Shown here: positions 8,464-16,196 of the stretch, piece by piece
Numbering within the stretch: position 1 is the first letter of the stretch
How the letters are laid out: each line of letters opens with the position of its first letter
Origin: Bacteroidales bacterium
GTDB taxonomy: Bacteria; Bacteroidota; Bacteroidia; Bacteroidales; UBA932
Direction: 5' to 3'
Length of the DNA: 42,212 bases
Assembly (NCBI GenBank): GCA_017848635.1
Contig: JAFIHK010000160.1
Span: forward strand, 1-42,212
Made by a program: the position numbers and the translations under genes
Notes under the pieces: model-generated
What the model was told of the DNA's origin: nothing
Databases searched by the model: none
Seen by the model: the letters and a program-made list of their open reading frames with translations, nothing else

Positions 8464-9525
8464 CTACTCTTCGCCAGAAGAGGCTTTTGAGTAGGTTCTC
8501 CACTTTTCAATAACAGATCGGAAATCGGAAGGAATCTCATTCTCAAAGAATAGATTCCTTTTTGTTTTTGGATGAACAAAACCAAGGGTCTTGGCGTGAA
8601 GAGCGTGGCGAGGCATTAACTCAAAGCAGTTTTCGATAAATCTCTTATATTTTGTATAAAAAGTGCCTTTAACAATTCTGTCACCACCATAACGATCGTC
8701 ATTAAAAAGTGGGTGTCCGATATAATCCATATGGACCCTTATCTGATGTGTTCTGCCTGTCTCCAGTATACACTCTACCAGGGTTGTGTAACCAAACCTT
8801 TCAATAACTCTATAGTGCGTAACAGCATGTTTTCCTATAGATCCGTCAGGGAACACCTTAAATCGCATTCTGTCGTTCGGATCCCTCGCAATATGACCTG
8901 TAATAGTCCCCTCGTTCTCTTTTAGATTTCCCCAAACAAGCGCGATATACTTTCTCTCTATGGTATGATCAAAAAACTGTTTTGCAAGGAATAGCTGCGA
9001 TTCATCATTCTTTGCAACCAGCAGTAATCCCGATGTGTTCTTATCTATCCTGTGGACCAAAATACCCATCCTCTCATCCTCGGCATCGGCATCCTGAGTA
9101 ATGCCAAGATGAAATGCGAGCGCATTTATCAGTGTCCCTGAAAAGTGGCCGTGACCGGGATGAACCACCAACCCTGCAGGTTTATTGATAACCAGCAGAT
9201 CATCATCTTCATAAACAACATCGAGTGGAATGTTTTCCGGTCTAACCTCAAAACCTCTACGTTTATATGGTAGCTCGATAGTAACAACATCTAGCGGTTT
9301 TACAATGTAATTGGCTTTAACCACCTTCCCATTAACCAAGACATAGCCGGCTCCTATGGCAAGTTGAACCCTGTGCCTGGATGTCTTCTCCATTCTGTTG
9401 GTAATGAATTTGTCTACCCTTAGCTGGCTCTGTCCTTTATCGGAGACAAAACGAAAATGTTCAAACGAGGCTTCAGAGTCATCGTCCTGCATTTCGTCAT
9501 TAAGATCGAAATCCTCTTCTATCAT
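8464..9525 (-). CDS. rluD: RluD/RluA-family 23S rRNA pseudouridine synthase
   Basis: Isomerises specific uridines in large-subunit rRNA to pseudouridine. The 353-residue protein has an acidic N-terminus (~1-25), an S4 RNA-binding domain (~35-88) and a RluA catalytic domain. Catalytic Asp161 lies in HRIDKNTSGLLLVAKND, and conserved segments are INKPAGLVVHPGHGH, GRTHQIRVHMDYIGHPLFND and RHALHAKTLGF. RluD-type (23S positions 1911/1915/1917) is the best guess from the S4 domain and overall length, but other RluA paralogues cannot be excluded. Its ATG overlaps the stop of the PASTA gene (TAATG), implying translational coupling. It ends 19 bases from the convergent outer-membrane gene, with no hairpin visible between them. 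Confidence 0.9.
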   Translation of the reverse strand: MIEEDFDLNDEMQDDDSEASFEHFRFVSDKGQSQLRVDKFITNRMEKTSRHRVQLAIGAGYVLVNGKVVKANYIVKPLDVVTIELPYKRRGFEVRPENIPLDVVYEDDDLLVINKPAGLVVHPGHGHFSGTLINALAFHLGITQDADAEDERMGILVHRIDKNTSGLLLVAKNDESQLFLAKQFFDHTIERKYIALVWGNLKENEGTITGHIARDPNDRMRFKVFPDGSIGKHAVTHYRVIERFGYTTLVECILETGRTHQIRVHMDYIGHPLFNDDRYGGDRIVKGTFYTKYKRFIENCFELMPRHALHAKTLGFVHPKTKRNLFFENEIPSDFRSVIEKWRTYSKASSGEE

Positions 9526-10346
9526 TATTTTTTTGGAGGGTTTTGCTTTTCTAATTTAGATTTATCTATACTCAGCCACAGATTCACATTTGTACCTAAC
9601 TGAAATGAACTGAATTCAGATGCTTCGGGCTCCTGTTTAATTACAAATCCTACAAGACTGTCCGACGAGCTTCTTATAGATGCATCATAATACACCTTAC
9701 CGATGTTGAGAGAGTTATCAATCAACAGATCTTTTGCAGTTGAGATTGTCAGTCCCTTTACATTAGGAATGAATGTTGTCTCCATCTCAGAGCTGATTCC
9801 TACCTCAAGATCGATCTCACTTTCGGCATCAACCATCGTCCCGGAAGATATCCTCTTGCCGTTTATACTTTGAGAAAGGACATTGTTTGTAGCCATATCT
9901 CTTACATATATCAATCTGCCCACCTGGAGGTTTCTTACTATAAGTTCGGCTTTAGCCTGTCTTAAAGAGTATCCAATTACCGACGGCATAGGAACCTTTT
10001 TGGCTTCTACTGAGTTAATTGTAAGTAAAATCCGGCGATTCTTTTTTACAAGATTACCAGGAAGCGGACTCTGCCTGAAGATTGTACCCTTTGGTAATTT
10101 TGGCAAAAACATTGAGTCGGTGACCTCAACTTTCAAATGGGCAGCACGCGCTGCTTTTGTAGCATCCTCCACCGTGAGCCCCGAGAGGTCGGGAACTGTA
10201 ATCTCCTGATTGTGTCTTGTTATAAACTTGAGAGCTATTGTTACTGCAATAAGGAGAGCTATCCCGAACAGGGCAGCTTTTAAGATCTCCCTTACAAGCC
10301 AATGTTTTAAAATCGGCTGCTTTGTATTATTACCTGTTTTTGCCAT
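9525..10346 (-). CDS. PASTA-domain membrane protein
   Basis: 273-residue protein with a short cytoplasmic N-terminus, one transmembrane helix (~23-43, ILKAALFGIALLIAVTIAL) and an extracytoplasmic part of three PASTA repeats (~47-112, ~117-185, ~190-262). The repeats are marked by VPDLSGLTVEDA, MPSVIGYSLRQA and IPNVKGLTISTA. PASTA modules in penicillin-binding proteins and Ser/Thr kinases bind muropeptides or act as spacers. Here there is no kinase or transpeptidase domain, as is common in Bacteroidetes PASTA proteins, so a cell-envelope sensing or scaffold role is only inferred. It sits between mqnE and rluD in a minus-strand run. A TACATTTG box lies just before its ATG. Confidence 0.85.
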   Translation of the reverse strand: MAKTGNNTKQPILKHWLVREILKAALFGIALLIAVTIALKFITRHNQEITVPDLSGLTVEDATKAARAAHLKVEVTDSMFLPKLPKGTIFRQSPLPGNLVKKNRRILLTINSVEAKKVPMPSVIGYSLRQAKAELIVRNLQVGRLIYVRDMATNNVLSQSINGKRISSGTMVDAESEIDLEVGISSEMETTFIPNVKGLTISTAKDLLIDNSLNIGKVYYDASIRSSSDSLVGFVIKQEPEASEFSSFQLGTNVNLWLSIDKSKLEKQNPPKK

Positions 10347-10350
10347 AATA

Positions 10351-10358
10351 CAAATGTA
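10351..10358 (-). promoter_or_regulatory. Possible -7 box almost touching the PASTA start codon
   Basis: On the minus strand TACATTTG (TAnnTTTG) ends four bases before the PASTA ATG and starts immediately after the mqnE stop codon. A TTTT at 10382-10379 lies 20 bases upstream, in place of TTTG. If active, the mRNA would be leaderless or nearly so. A chance match is possible in this AT-rich junction. Confidence 0.35.
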
Positions 10359-11408
10359 CTATTTTTTTATTTCGTTGTAAAAGCTGTCGCGTTCAACTGC
10401 AACATATCCACATTTCGATGCCATATTGATAAGATCACCTGCTGTCATAACAGGCTTTTGTTCTGCAGAACCGGCCATACTGTATATTTTGGTTGAATCG
10501 TTTATGGTTCCGTCCATATCATCTGCACCATAAAGCAGAGCCAGTTGACTGTTCTCCCTTCCCAGCATAGGCCAGTACGCCTTAATATGAGGTATATTAT
10601 CGAGCACAATTCGGGATATAGCGTATGTTTTCAATACTTCGGTTATCTCGGCCTCCTTAATATAGGATAGCTCATTATTTGCTGTTTTAAAAAGTAGCGG
10701 AATAAATGCATCAAATCCATCTGTCTCATCCTGCAACTCTCTGAGTTGAAGCAGATGTCTGACTCTATGCTCTCTCTTCTCAAGATGGCCGAACAGCATA
10801 GTACTGTTTGTCCTTAACCCTATTGAGTGTGCAGTTCTGTGTACCTCGAGCCACTCCTGAGCATTACACTTATCAGGGCAGATAAGCGCTCTTATTTCGG
10901 GGTCAAAAATCTCTGCTCCTCCTCCGGGTATTGCAGATACACCTAGATTTGAAAGGTCAGTAAGAACCTCTTTAATGCTTTTTTGGGCCGATTTGGCCAT
11001 ATCGAAGATTTCGACTGCTGAGAATGCCTTTATTGCTACATAGTCCGGAAGTGATTTCCTGACAGTTTCAATCACATTGTAGTAATATGATATATCTCTG
11101 GAGGGGTCAACACTTCCTACAATATGCACTTCAGTCATATCGGGAGTGTATCTGGAGAGGCAATACTCCTTAATCTCATTAATCTCCATTGTCCAGGCTC
11201 CATCTTCAAAAATATTTCCTCTGCGGTAAGAGCAAAATCTACATTTATGAATGCAAACATTGCTTGGCTCCAGGTGAAAATTTTTATTGTAGAAGACCTT
11301 TTTGCCGTTGATCTCTTCTCTAATTTGTGTGGCAATCGACGACAAAATATTTAAATCACTCTCATTATAGAGAGCCATCGCTTCATCAAAGCCAATTCTA
11401 TTAATCAT
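10359..11408 (-). CDS. mqnE: Aminodeoxyfutalosine synthase MqnE
   Basis: Radical SAM enzyme that joins 3-[(1-carboxyvinyl)oxy]benzoate to the adenosyl radical, giving 6-amino-6-deoxyfutalosine. This is an early step of the futalosine route to menaquinone. The 349-residue protein carries the 4Fe-4S motif C52xxxC56xxC59 in LEPSNVCIHKCRFCSYRRG. It also has the segments AIPGGGAEIFDPEIR, CPDKCNAQEWLEVHRTAHS and GLRTNSTMLFGHLE, which separate MqnE from MqnC and CofH relatives. Length fits. It indicates that this organism makes menaquinone by the futalosine route rather than the classical Men pathway. The other mqn genes are elsewhere, except possibly the amidohydrolase at 28855-30042. It is first in a minus-strand run with the PASTA gene and rluD. 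Confidence 0.92.
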   Translation of the reverse strand: MINRIGFDEAMALYNESDLNILSSIATQIREEINGKKVFYNKNFHLEPSNVCIHKCRFCSYRRGNIFEDGAWTMEINEIKEYCLSRYTPDMTEVHIVGSVDPSRDISYYYNVIETVRKSLPDYVAIKAFSAVEIFDMAKSAQKSIKEVLTDLSNLGVSAIPGGGAEIFDPEIRALICPDKCNAQEWLEVHRTAHSIGLRTNSTMLFGHLEKREHRVRHLLQLRELQDETDGFDAFIPLLFKTANNELSYIKEAEITEVLKTYAISRIVLDNIPHIKAYWPMLGRENSQLALLYGADDMDGTINDSTKIYSMAGSAEQKPVMTAGDLINMASKCGYVAVERDSFYNEIKK

Positions 11409-11431
11409 ATTCTTACGGTCTTTATAAACGC

Positions 11432-11453
11432 AAAAAAGACGCCGGAGCGTCTT
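11432..11453 (-). terminator. Rho-independent terminator after rpmH
   Basis: On the minus strand AAGACGC, loop TCCG, GCGTCTT is followed by a T-run (complement of 11432-11437). The 7-bp stem sits 25 bases beyond the rpmH stop and separates rpmH from mqnE. Confidence 0.85.
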
Positions 11454-11477
11454 CTTAACTTCTTTAGTATATCCGGA

Positions 11478-11630
11478 TTAGAAACGATCTTCAGATGATA
11501 CTGTTAATTTTTTGCGCCCACGGCGGCGACGTGCAGCTAAAACGCGACGGCCGTTTGGTGTTGACATTCTCTCACGGAAGCCGTGCTTGTTACGGCGCTT
11601 GCGCTGTGATGGTTGAAAAGTGCGTTTCAT
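11478..11630 (-). CDS. rpmH: 50S ribosomal protein bL34
   Basis: A 50-residue, highly basic protein starting [18 protein letters not shown], continuing [20 protein letters not shown] and ending LTVSSEDRF. This is the standard bL34 sequence, a small constituent of the large ribosomal subunit near the exit tunnel. The gene has its own consensus promoter (11670-11700) and terminator (11432-11453). It is therefore likely a single-gene transcript despite lying 78 bases downstream of rsmG. The usual neighbours dnaA and rnpA are not adjacent. Confidence 0.97.
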   Translation of the reverse strand: MKRTFQPSQRKRRNKHGFRERMSTPNGRRVLAARRRRGRKKLTVSSEDRF

Positions 11631-11669
11631 TGTATGTTACTTCTTTAATATTATTCGCAAAAGGGAGTG

Positions 11670-11700
11670 CAAAGATAGATAAATTGTTATTAAAACCAAA
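11670..11700 (-). promoter_or_regulatory. Full Bacteroidetes promoter for rpmH
   Basis: On the minus strand TTTG (11700-11697), a 19-base spacer, then TATCTTTG (11677-11670): an exact match to the TTTG / TAnnTTTG pattern. The leader to the rpmH ATG would be about 35 bases. The -33 element lies just eight bases before the rsmG stop codon. Confidence 0.85.
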
Positions 11701-11708
11701 TAAATCTT

Positions 11709-12353
11709 TTATCGCGCGACAAATATAACCCTTTTTTCTTTAAAATAATCCTCATCGTAGAGTTCAGAGATCTCTGTAACCACTGGCTTGACATGCTTCG
11801 CAAGTAATTTATGAGGGATGGCAGAAATCTCTTCCGACAAATCTCCACCCTTTAATGCATATATTCCCCTTTTAATTCCATCAATCTCCCCCTCAAGAGT
11901 CTTCTCCCACACCCATGGCAAAAGCTCTCCCAGTTTCGCTACTGCTCTGGTAACCGCAAAATCAAATTTGCCGGGGAGCTCCTCTGCACGTATCTGAACT
12001 CCGGTCGCATTTTTAATACCTATAGCAGCAATAATTTCGTTTACAACCCTGATTTTCTTTCCAATAGAGTCGCAAAGTAAAAATTGAGATTCCGGGAACA
12101 TAATCGCAAGAGGGATCCCCGGAAATCCTCCACCTGTCCCTATATCAAGAATTTTTGATCCATTCGGAAAGCTTACGATTTTAGCTATCGCAAGTGAATG
12201 AAGCAGATGATGAACAAAAAAATTGTCCATATCTTTTCTGGAAATCACATTAATCCTCTCATTCCAATATTGATATAGATCCTGTAGCGCCAAAAGACGC
12301 TCTTTTTCAGGAGCAGATGTCTGGGGGAAATATTTATTAATTAACTCTTCCAT
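11709..12353 (-). CDS. rsmG: 16S rRNA (guanine-527-N7)-methyltransferase RsmG
   Basis: SAM-dependent enzyme that methylates N7 of G527 in 16S rRNA; loss in other bacteria gives low-level streptomycin resistance. The 214-residue protein has the N-terminal helical part with ERINVISRKDMDNFFVHHLLHSL and the SAM-binding glycine loop KILDIGTGGGFPGIPLAI (~68-84). It also has the acidic LLCDSIGKKIRVV segment and the FDFAVTRAVAKL motif. Length is typical. Its ATG lies 13 bases inside the end of the upstream sigma-factor gene, so it is the fourth gene of the queD-polA-sigma-rsmG operon. Confidence 0.95.
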   Translation of the reverse strand: MEELINKYFPQTSAPEKERLLALQDLYQYWNERINVISRKDMDNFFVHHLLHSLAIAKIVSFPNGSKILDIGTGGGFPGIPLAIMFPESQFLLCDSIGKKIRVVNEIIAAIGIKNATGVQIRAEELPGKFDFAVTRAVAKLGELLPWVWEKTLEGEIDGIKRGIYALKGGDLSEEISAIPHKLLAKHVKPVVTEISELYDEDYFKEKRVIFVAR

Positions 12354-12916
12354 TGTTTGATAATCTGTTCTTTAGCTCTCTTGACTCTCGTTCTTACAGT
12401 ATTTAGAGGAAGTCCGAGTTCCGAAGCGATCTCTTCGTAAGCAAACTCCTTTATAAATCTCATAATTGCCACCTCACGATATTTTTTATCGAGTGAATCG
12501 ATGGCGTGGATCAGGCTCTCTACCTCCTGTCCGTTTATAACACTCTCTTCGGGACTGGGTGCACCGGAACTCCAGTTATCTCCCTCCCCCCTTATCTCAC
12601 CCATCCCTATAGGAACAAATGAGAGTTTACTCTTTCTGAAATAATCGATACACAGGTTTTGTGCAATATTGAAAAGCCAGGTAGAGAAAGCATATTCACT
12701 ACGGTATGTTTCAAGGTTTCTGAATGCCTTATTGAAGCACTCCTGACAAAGATCTTCAGCATCTGCCGAAGAGTGAATGTAGGATGATATATATGAAAGT
12801 ATCTGCTCGCTGTACCTTTGTACGAGAGCACTAAAGGCCTTCTGATCATCTCTCAGGGCGCGCTCGACCAACTCTCTGTCTATGTTGGCATTCGTTTTCT
12901 CATCACTCTCCCTCAT
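12341..12916 (-). CDS. Sigma-70 family (ECF-type) RNA polymerase sigma factor
   Basis: 191-residue protein with the two-domain layout of extracytoplasmic-function sigma factors. Region 2 is at ~15-92 (AFSALVQRYSEQILSYISSY, DAEDLCQECFNKAFRNLETY, FSTWLFNIAQNLCIDYFRK). Region 4 is at ~128-185, with a helix-turn-helix (YEEIASELGLPLNTVRTRVKRAKEQI). An ~35-residue Gly/Ser/Glu linker joins them. I place the start at the ATG at 12916 (MRESDEK), one base after the polA TAA in the string TAAAATG. The upstream in-frame TTG at 12958 would overlap polA by 41 bases. No anti-sigma gene is adjacent, which is unusual for a classical ECF pair, so the controlling signal is unknown. Co-transcription with polA and queD is inferred from spacing. 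Confidence 0.9.
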   Translation of the reverse strand: MRESDEKTNANIDRELVERALRDDQKAFSALVQRYSEQILSYISSYIHSSADAEDLCQECFNKAFRNLETYRSEYAFSTWLFNIAQNLCIDYFRKSKLSFVPIGMGEIRGEGDNWSSGAPSPEESVINGQEVESLIHAIDSLDKKYREVAIMRFIKEFAYEEIASELGLPLNTVRTRVKRAKEQIIKQWKS

Positions 12917-12917
12917 T

Positions 12918-15569
12918 TTAGTGAGCCTCCAGCCAATTTTTTCCAAAGTCACACTCAACTGTTAGCGGAACAGAGAGTTTTATAACACCCTCCATCTCCT
13001 CCTTCACTATAGATGCCAGTTTTTGTGACTCTTCAGGTATTGTATCGAACACAAGCTCATCGTGAACCTGCAATATCATCCTGCTTTTCAGACCCTCATC
13101 CTGCATCCGTTTATGGATTTTTATCATTGCAGCTTTAATAATATCAGCTGCAGAGCCCTGAATTGGGGCATTAATTGCATTCCTCTCTGCCAGACCTCTT
13201 ACCACAGGATTTTTTGAATTGATATCCGGCAGATAGCGTCTTCTCCCGTAAATGGTCTCCACGTAACCGGCCTCTTTTGCCCCTGCTATTGAAGAGTTCA
13301 TATACTCTTTTACCTTGGGATATGATTCAAAATAGTCTTCTATCAATTTTTTTGATTCGGCTCTTGATATATTCAATCTCTGGGAGAGACCGAATGCAGA
13401 TATTCCATATATAATTCCAAAGTTTGCTGTTTTTGCCCGGCTTCTCTGCTCTTTGGTAACCTCATCTTCGCTTACTTTAAAGATTTTTGATGCTGTGGCA
13501 GAATGTATATCTTTACCCGAGTTGAAAGCCTCTATAAAGTCATAATCTCCGCTGAGGTGAGCCATCAGTCTTAATTCGATTTGAGAGTAGTCGGCCGAAA
13601 GCAGCATTCCGTTCTCAAAAGATGGAACAAATGCTTTTCTGATCTCCCTTCCCCGCTCTGTTCTTACAGGAATATTCTGCAGATTTGGTCTTATAGAACT
13701 CAATCGTCCGGTAGCTGTAAGAGCCTGATTGAAGGTTGTGTGAATTTTGCCCGTACGTGGGTCGATTAACGACGGAAGCGGGTCTATATATGTGGAAATT
13801 AATTTTTTAATATTACGGTACTCGAGAATTAAAGGAACAATCGGATGCTTGTCGTAAAATTCGTTGAGAGTCTCCTCATCGGTTGAGTAGTTCTTCTTGG
13901 AGGTGGTTTTAATTTTATCGGAGAGTTTTAGCTTCTCATATAGTATTACCCCCAGTTGTTTGGGAGACGAAATATTAAGTGTTTGATCGCCCGCAAGATC
14001 TCTTACATTTTTCTCAATCTCATCAAGCTCTTTTTTAAGATCGGAGCTATACTGGTTAAGCATAACCGGATCTATTTTGAATCCCTGCTCCTCGATATCG
14101 GCAAGTACATAAATAAGAGGCATCTCCATCTCCCGGTAGAGCGATAAAAGACCCGACGATTTTAACTCCTCCTCAATTTTATCGGAAATGCTTCTGTAGA
14201 TTGATACCTCTGAAAAGAGACGTCTATCTGTACCTGACTCATCCTCTTCAAGTGAGTCAAAAAGCGATGCTTGTACTTTTAAACTACTCTGTTCCAGCTC
14301 TATATCCAGATAACTTTTGCTAAGCAGTTCGATTTTGTGAGATCGCTCAGGCATAATCAGATAGTGCATCAACTCTATATCTGCCAGTTTTGCAAAGCAA
14401 CTGATTTTTACCGAAGAGAGTGTATGAAGGAGCGATTTCAGTTCATAGCCGTAAAGTGTGAAATCCCTGTTCGAAATGAGATCCTTTATTGCAGAGAGCT
14501 GCTCTAAATTACATTTGCAAACCAAATCTCCGGATGACAGATAAACTTTACCTGCCGCCTCCTTGACAGACAGGTATCCATTATCGGCAGCAAGTGATAT
14601 TATTTGGGAAATATCTGCCTCTCTGTATATTGCTTTTGATGATGATTTATCCTCTTCTGAATCTTTCGGATTAATACCGGGATTAATATTGAAAAGCGGC
14701 TCCAACTGCGATAGTGATCTGGAGAGTGATGAGAACTCATATTTTTCAAACAAACTTTTCAGATGCATGAAATCGGGAGCCTCCAGCTTTATCCTCTCCT
14801 GGTCAAAGTCAATTTCTACATTTGTATCAATTGTCACAAGTCTCTTACTCATATCCAGCCACTCTTTAGCTTCGATAAAAGCTGCCTGTTGTTTTTCCGG
14901 AAGTTCGGAGAGATGGTTATATATCTCCTCTACACTCTTATACTTTGCAATTAGTTTTTTTGAACCAACCTCTCCAACACCTCTCACTCCAGGAATATTG
15001 TCCGATGCATCTCCCCAGATGGTAAGGATATCAATAACCTGAGACGGATCGTCAATCCCGTATTGCTGGCAGATCTCTTTAGGACCTATGATCTCTGAGT
15101 CATTACCCCCTTTTGCCGGTTTATACTGAAATATATTATCGGATAACAACTGTACATAATCTGTATCGGGCGTTACCATGTATACGGTAAATCCCTTTGA
15201 TGATGCCTCTTTGGCAATCGTTCCTATTACATCATCGGCCTCGAAACCCTCCTTCATAAGTACCGGAACAGACATGGCGTGAACTATCTCAATAAGAGGA
15301 TCAAGCGCACTTTTTATCTGCTCGGGTGTCTCACTTCTGTTTGCTTTATACGCATCATACATTTCGTGACGAAATGTCTTGGCAGGCGGATCAAATGCTA
15401 CTGCAAGATGAGTAGGGCGCTCCTTTTGAATAAGCTCAATTAGAGTCTTGGTAAAGCCGTAAAGAATAGAGGTATCGTTCCCTTTTGAGTTTATCATAGG
15501 GCGACGAAGAAATGCATAGTAAGTCCTGAATATCAGCGCATGGCCGTCTATTAAAATGAGCTTCTTCAT
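12918..15569 (-). CDS. polA: DNA polymerase I, apparently without proofreading motifs
   Basis: Fills gaps and removes RNA primers during repair and lagging-strand synthesis. 883 residues: 5'-3' exonuclease/flap domain (~1-290; LILIDGHALIF, LAVAFDPP, FEADDVIG, TPDTDYVQL, WGDASDNIPGVRGVG), a middle domain (~315-480), and the polymerase. Motif A is ADYSQIELR with D660. Motif B is RAKTANFGIIYG with K713 and F717. Motif C is QVHDELV with D837. The middle domain has no DxE where FDTET is expected and no recognisable acidic residues of ExoII or ExoIII, so 3'-5' proofreading is probably absent. The start is the ATG at 15569 (MKKLILIDG), one base after the queD stop; a longer TTG start at 15605 would lie inside queD. 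Confidence 0.96.
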   Translation of the reverse strand: MKKLILIDGHALIFRTYYAFLRRPMINSKGNDTSILYGFTKTLIELIQKERPTHLAVAFDPPAKTFRHEMYDAYKANRSETPEQIKSALDPLIEIVHAMSVPVLMKEGFEADDVIGTIAKEASSKGFTVYMVTPDTDYVQLLSDNIFQYKPAKGGNDSEIIGPKEICQQYGIDDPSQVIDILTIWGDASDNIPGVRGVGEVGSKKLIAKYKSVEEIYNHLSELPEKQQAAFIEAKEWLDMSKRLVTIDTNVEIDFDQERIKLEAPDFMHLKSLFEKYEFSSLSRSLSQLEPLFNINPGINPKDSEEDKSSSKAIYREADISQIISLAADNGYLSVKEAAGKVYLSSGDLVCKCNLEQLSAIKDLISNRDFTLYGYELKSLLHTLSSVKISCFAKLADIELMHYLIMPERSHKIELLSKSYLDIELEQSSLKVQASLFDSLEEDESGTDRRLFSEVSIYRSISDKIEEELKSSGLLSLYREMEMPLIYVLADIEEQGFKIDPVMLNQYSSDLKKELDEIEKNVRDLAGDQTLNISSPKQLGVILYEKLKLSDKIKTTSKKNYSTDEETLNEFYDKHPIVPLILEYRNIKKLISTYIDPLPSLIDPRTGKIHTTFNQALTATGRLSSIRPNLQNIPVRTERGREIRKAFVPSFENGMLLSADYSQIELRLMAHLSGDYDFIEAFNSGKDIHSATASKIFKVSEDEVTKEQRSRAKTANFGIIYGISAFGLSQRLNISRAESKKLIEDYFESYPKVKEYMNSSIAGAKEAGYVETIYGRRRYLPDINSKNPVVRGLAERNAINAPIQGSAADIIKAAMIKIHKRMQDEGLKSRMILQVHDELVFDTIPEESQKLASIVKEEMEGVIKLSVPLTVECDFGKNWLEAH

Positions 15570-15570
15570 T

Positions 15571-16017
15571 TTATTTGAGGTTGTCTTCGGCAAACCACTC
15601 AACAAACGAGGATGCTGTTTCGTGTAATCTTATGCTGAAAAGATTCAACCCCTCAGGTTGATTTGCAAGCAATATAGATGCGAAGTGTGCAGCAAGATTC
15701 TCACAGGTTGGCTGAAACTCAACAATAACAACATTACAGTATTGATCTTCGAGCTCTTTTGTCAGAGGAGAGTCATCTCTTAGAATAAGTGCGTGATCAA
15801 ATGGATCTATGATAAGTGTTTTAACCAGATTTTTTATCTCTGTGAAGTCTATGACCATTCCAGATTTTGGGTGATCTTTAAGCTTTGAGGTCTCTCCTTT
15901 ATATGTAACGAATAATCGGTACGAGTGTCCGTGAATATGTCTGCATTTCCCGTCGTATCCCTTGAGAGCGTGAGCTCCTTCAAAGCTGAACTCTTTGGTA
16001 ATCCGTATAATTGACAT
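15571..16017 (-). CDS. queD: 6-carboxy-5,6,7,8-tetrahydropterin synthase QueD
   Basis: Converts dihydroneopterin triphosphate to 6-carboxytetrahydropterin on the route to preQ0 and queuosine. The 148-residue protein keeps the zinc-binding histidines H16 (FEGAHAL), H29 and H31, and the catalytic cysteine C25 (C25-x3-HGH). It also has the PTCENLA motif and the closing HETASSFVEW. A 6-pyruvoyl-tetrahydropterin synthase with biopterin function is the alternative in this superfamily, but the CxxxHGH and PTxEN patterns favour QueD. It is the first gene of the queD-polA-sigma-rsmG run; its stop and the polA ATG form TAAAATG. Confidence 0.92.
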   Translation of the reverse strand: MSIIRITKEFSFEGAHALKGYDGKCRHIHGHSYRLFVTYKGETSKLKDHPKSGMVIDFTEIKNLVKTLIIDPFDHALILRDDSPLTKELEDQYCNVVIVEFQPTCENLAAHFASILLANQPEGLNLFSIRLHETASSFVEWFAEDNLK

Positions 16018-16028
16018 TCTTTTTTTTA

Positions 16029-16036
16029 CAAAAATA
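16029..16036 (-). promoter_or_regulatory. -7 box for the queD-polA operon
   Basis: On the minus strand TATTTTTG (TAnnTTTG) ends 11 bases before the queD ATG at 16017. No exact TTTG is visible 19-21 bases upstream. It would drive queD, polA, the sigma factor and rsmG. Confidence 0.55.
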
Positions 16037-16149
16037 TGAATTATTTTTCTTAGAGCTTGAATTATAGTTTTAATAATCGTTAGAATAAGGGCTTTAAATA
16101 TTAAAATTCATTAAAATATGAACGATTTTAAAATAAAATGTAATAAATC

Positions 16150-16180
16150 TTTGTATAATTATTACAAATTAGTATTTTTG
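16150..16180 (+). promoter_or_regulatory. Full Bacteroidetes promoter for aminotransferase
   Basis: TTTG (16150-16153), a 19-base spacer, then TATTTTTG (16173-16180): an exact consensus match. The ATG lies 16 bases further on, so the leader would be only about ten bases. The remaining divergent gap (16037-16149) is AT-rich, with nothing else convincing. Confidence 0.85.
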
Positions 16181-16196
16181 TAAAAAATCAGATAAT

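Noticed and set aside
14563-15042. 159-codon open frame on the plus strand opposite polA
   Set aside because: It is a shadow of polA with no recognisable motif and low-complexity Ser-rich translation.
16075-16127. Inverted repeat AATCGTT ... AACGATT in the queD/aminotransferase gap
   Set aside because: Only seven bases, separated by ~39 AT-rich bases; likely chance, and no operator is known to match.
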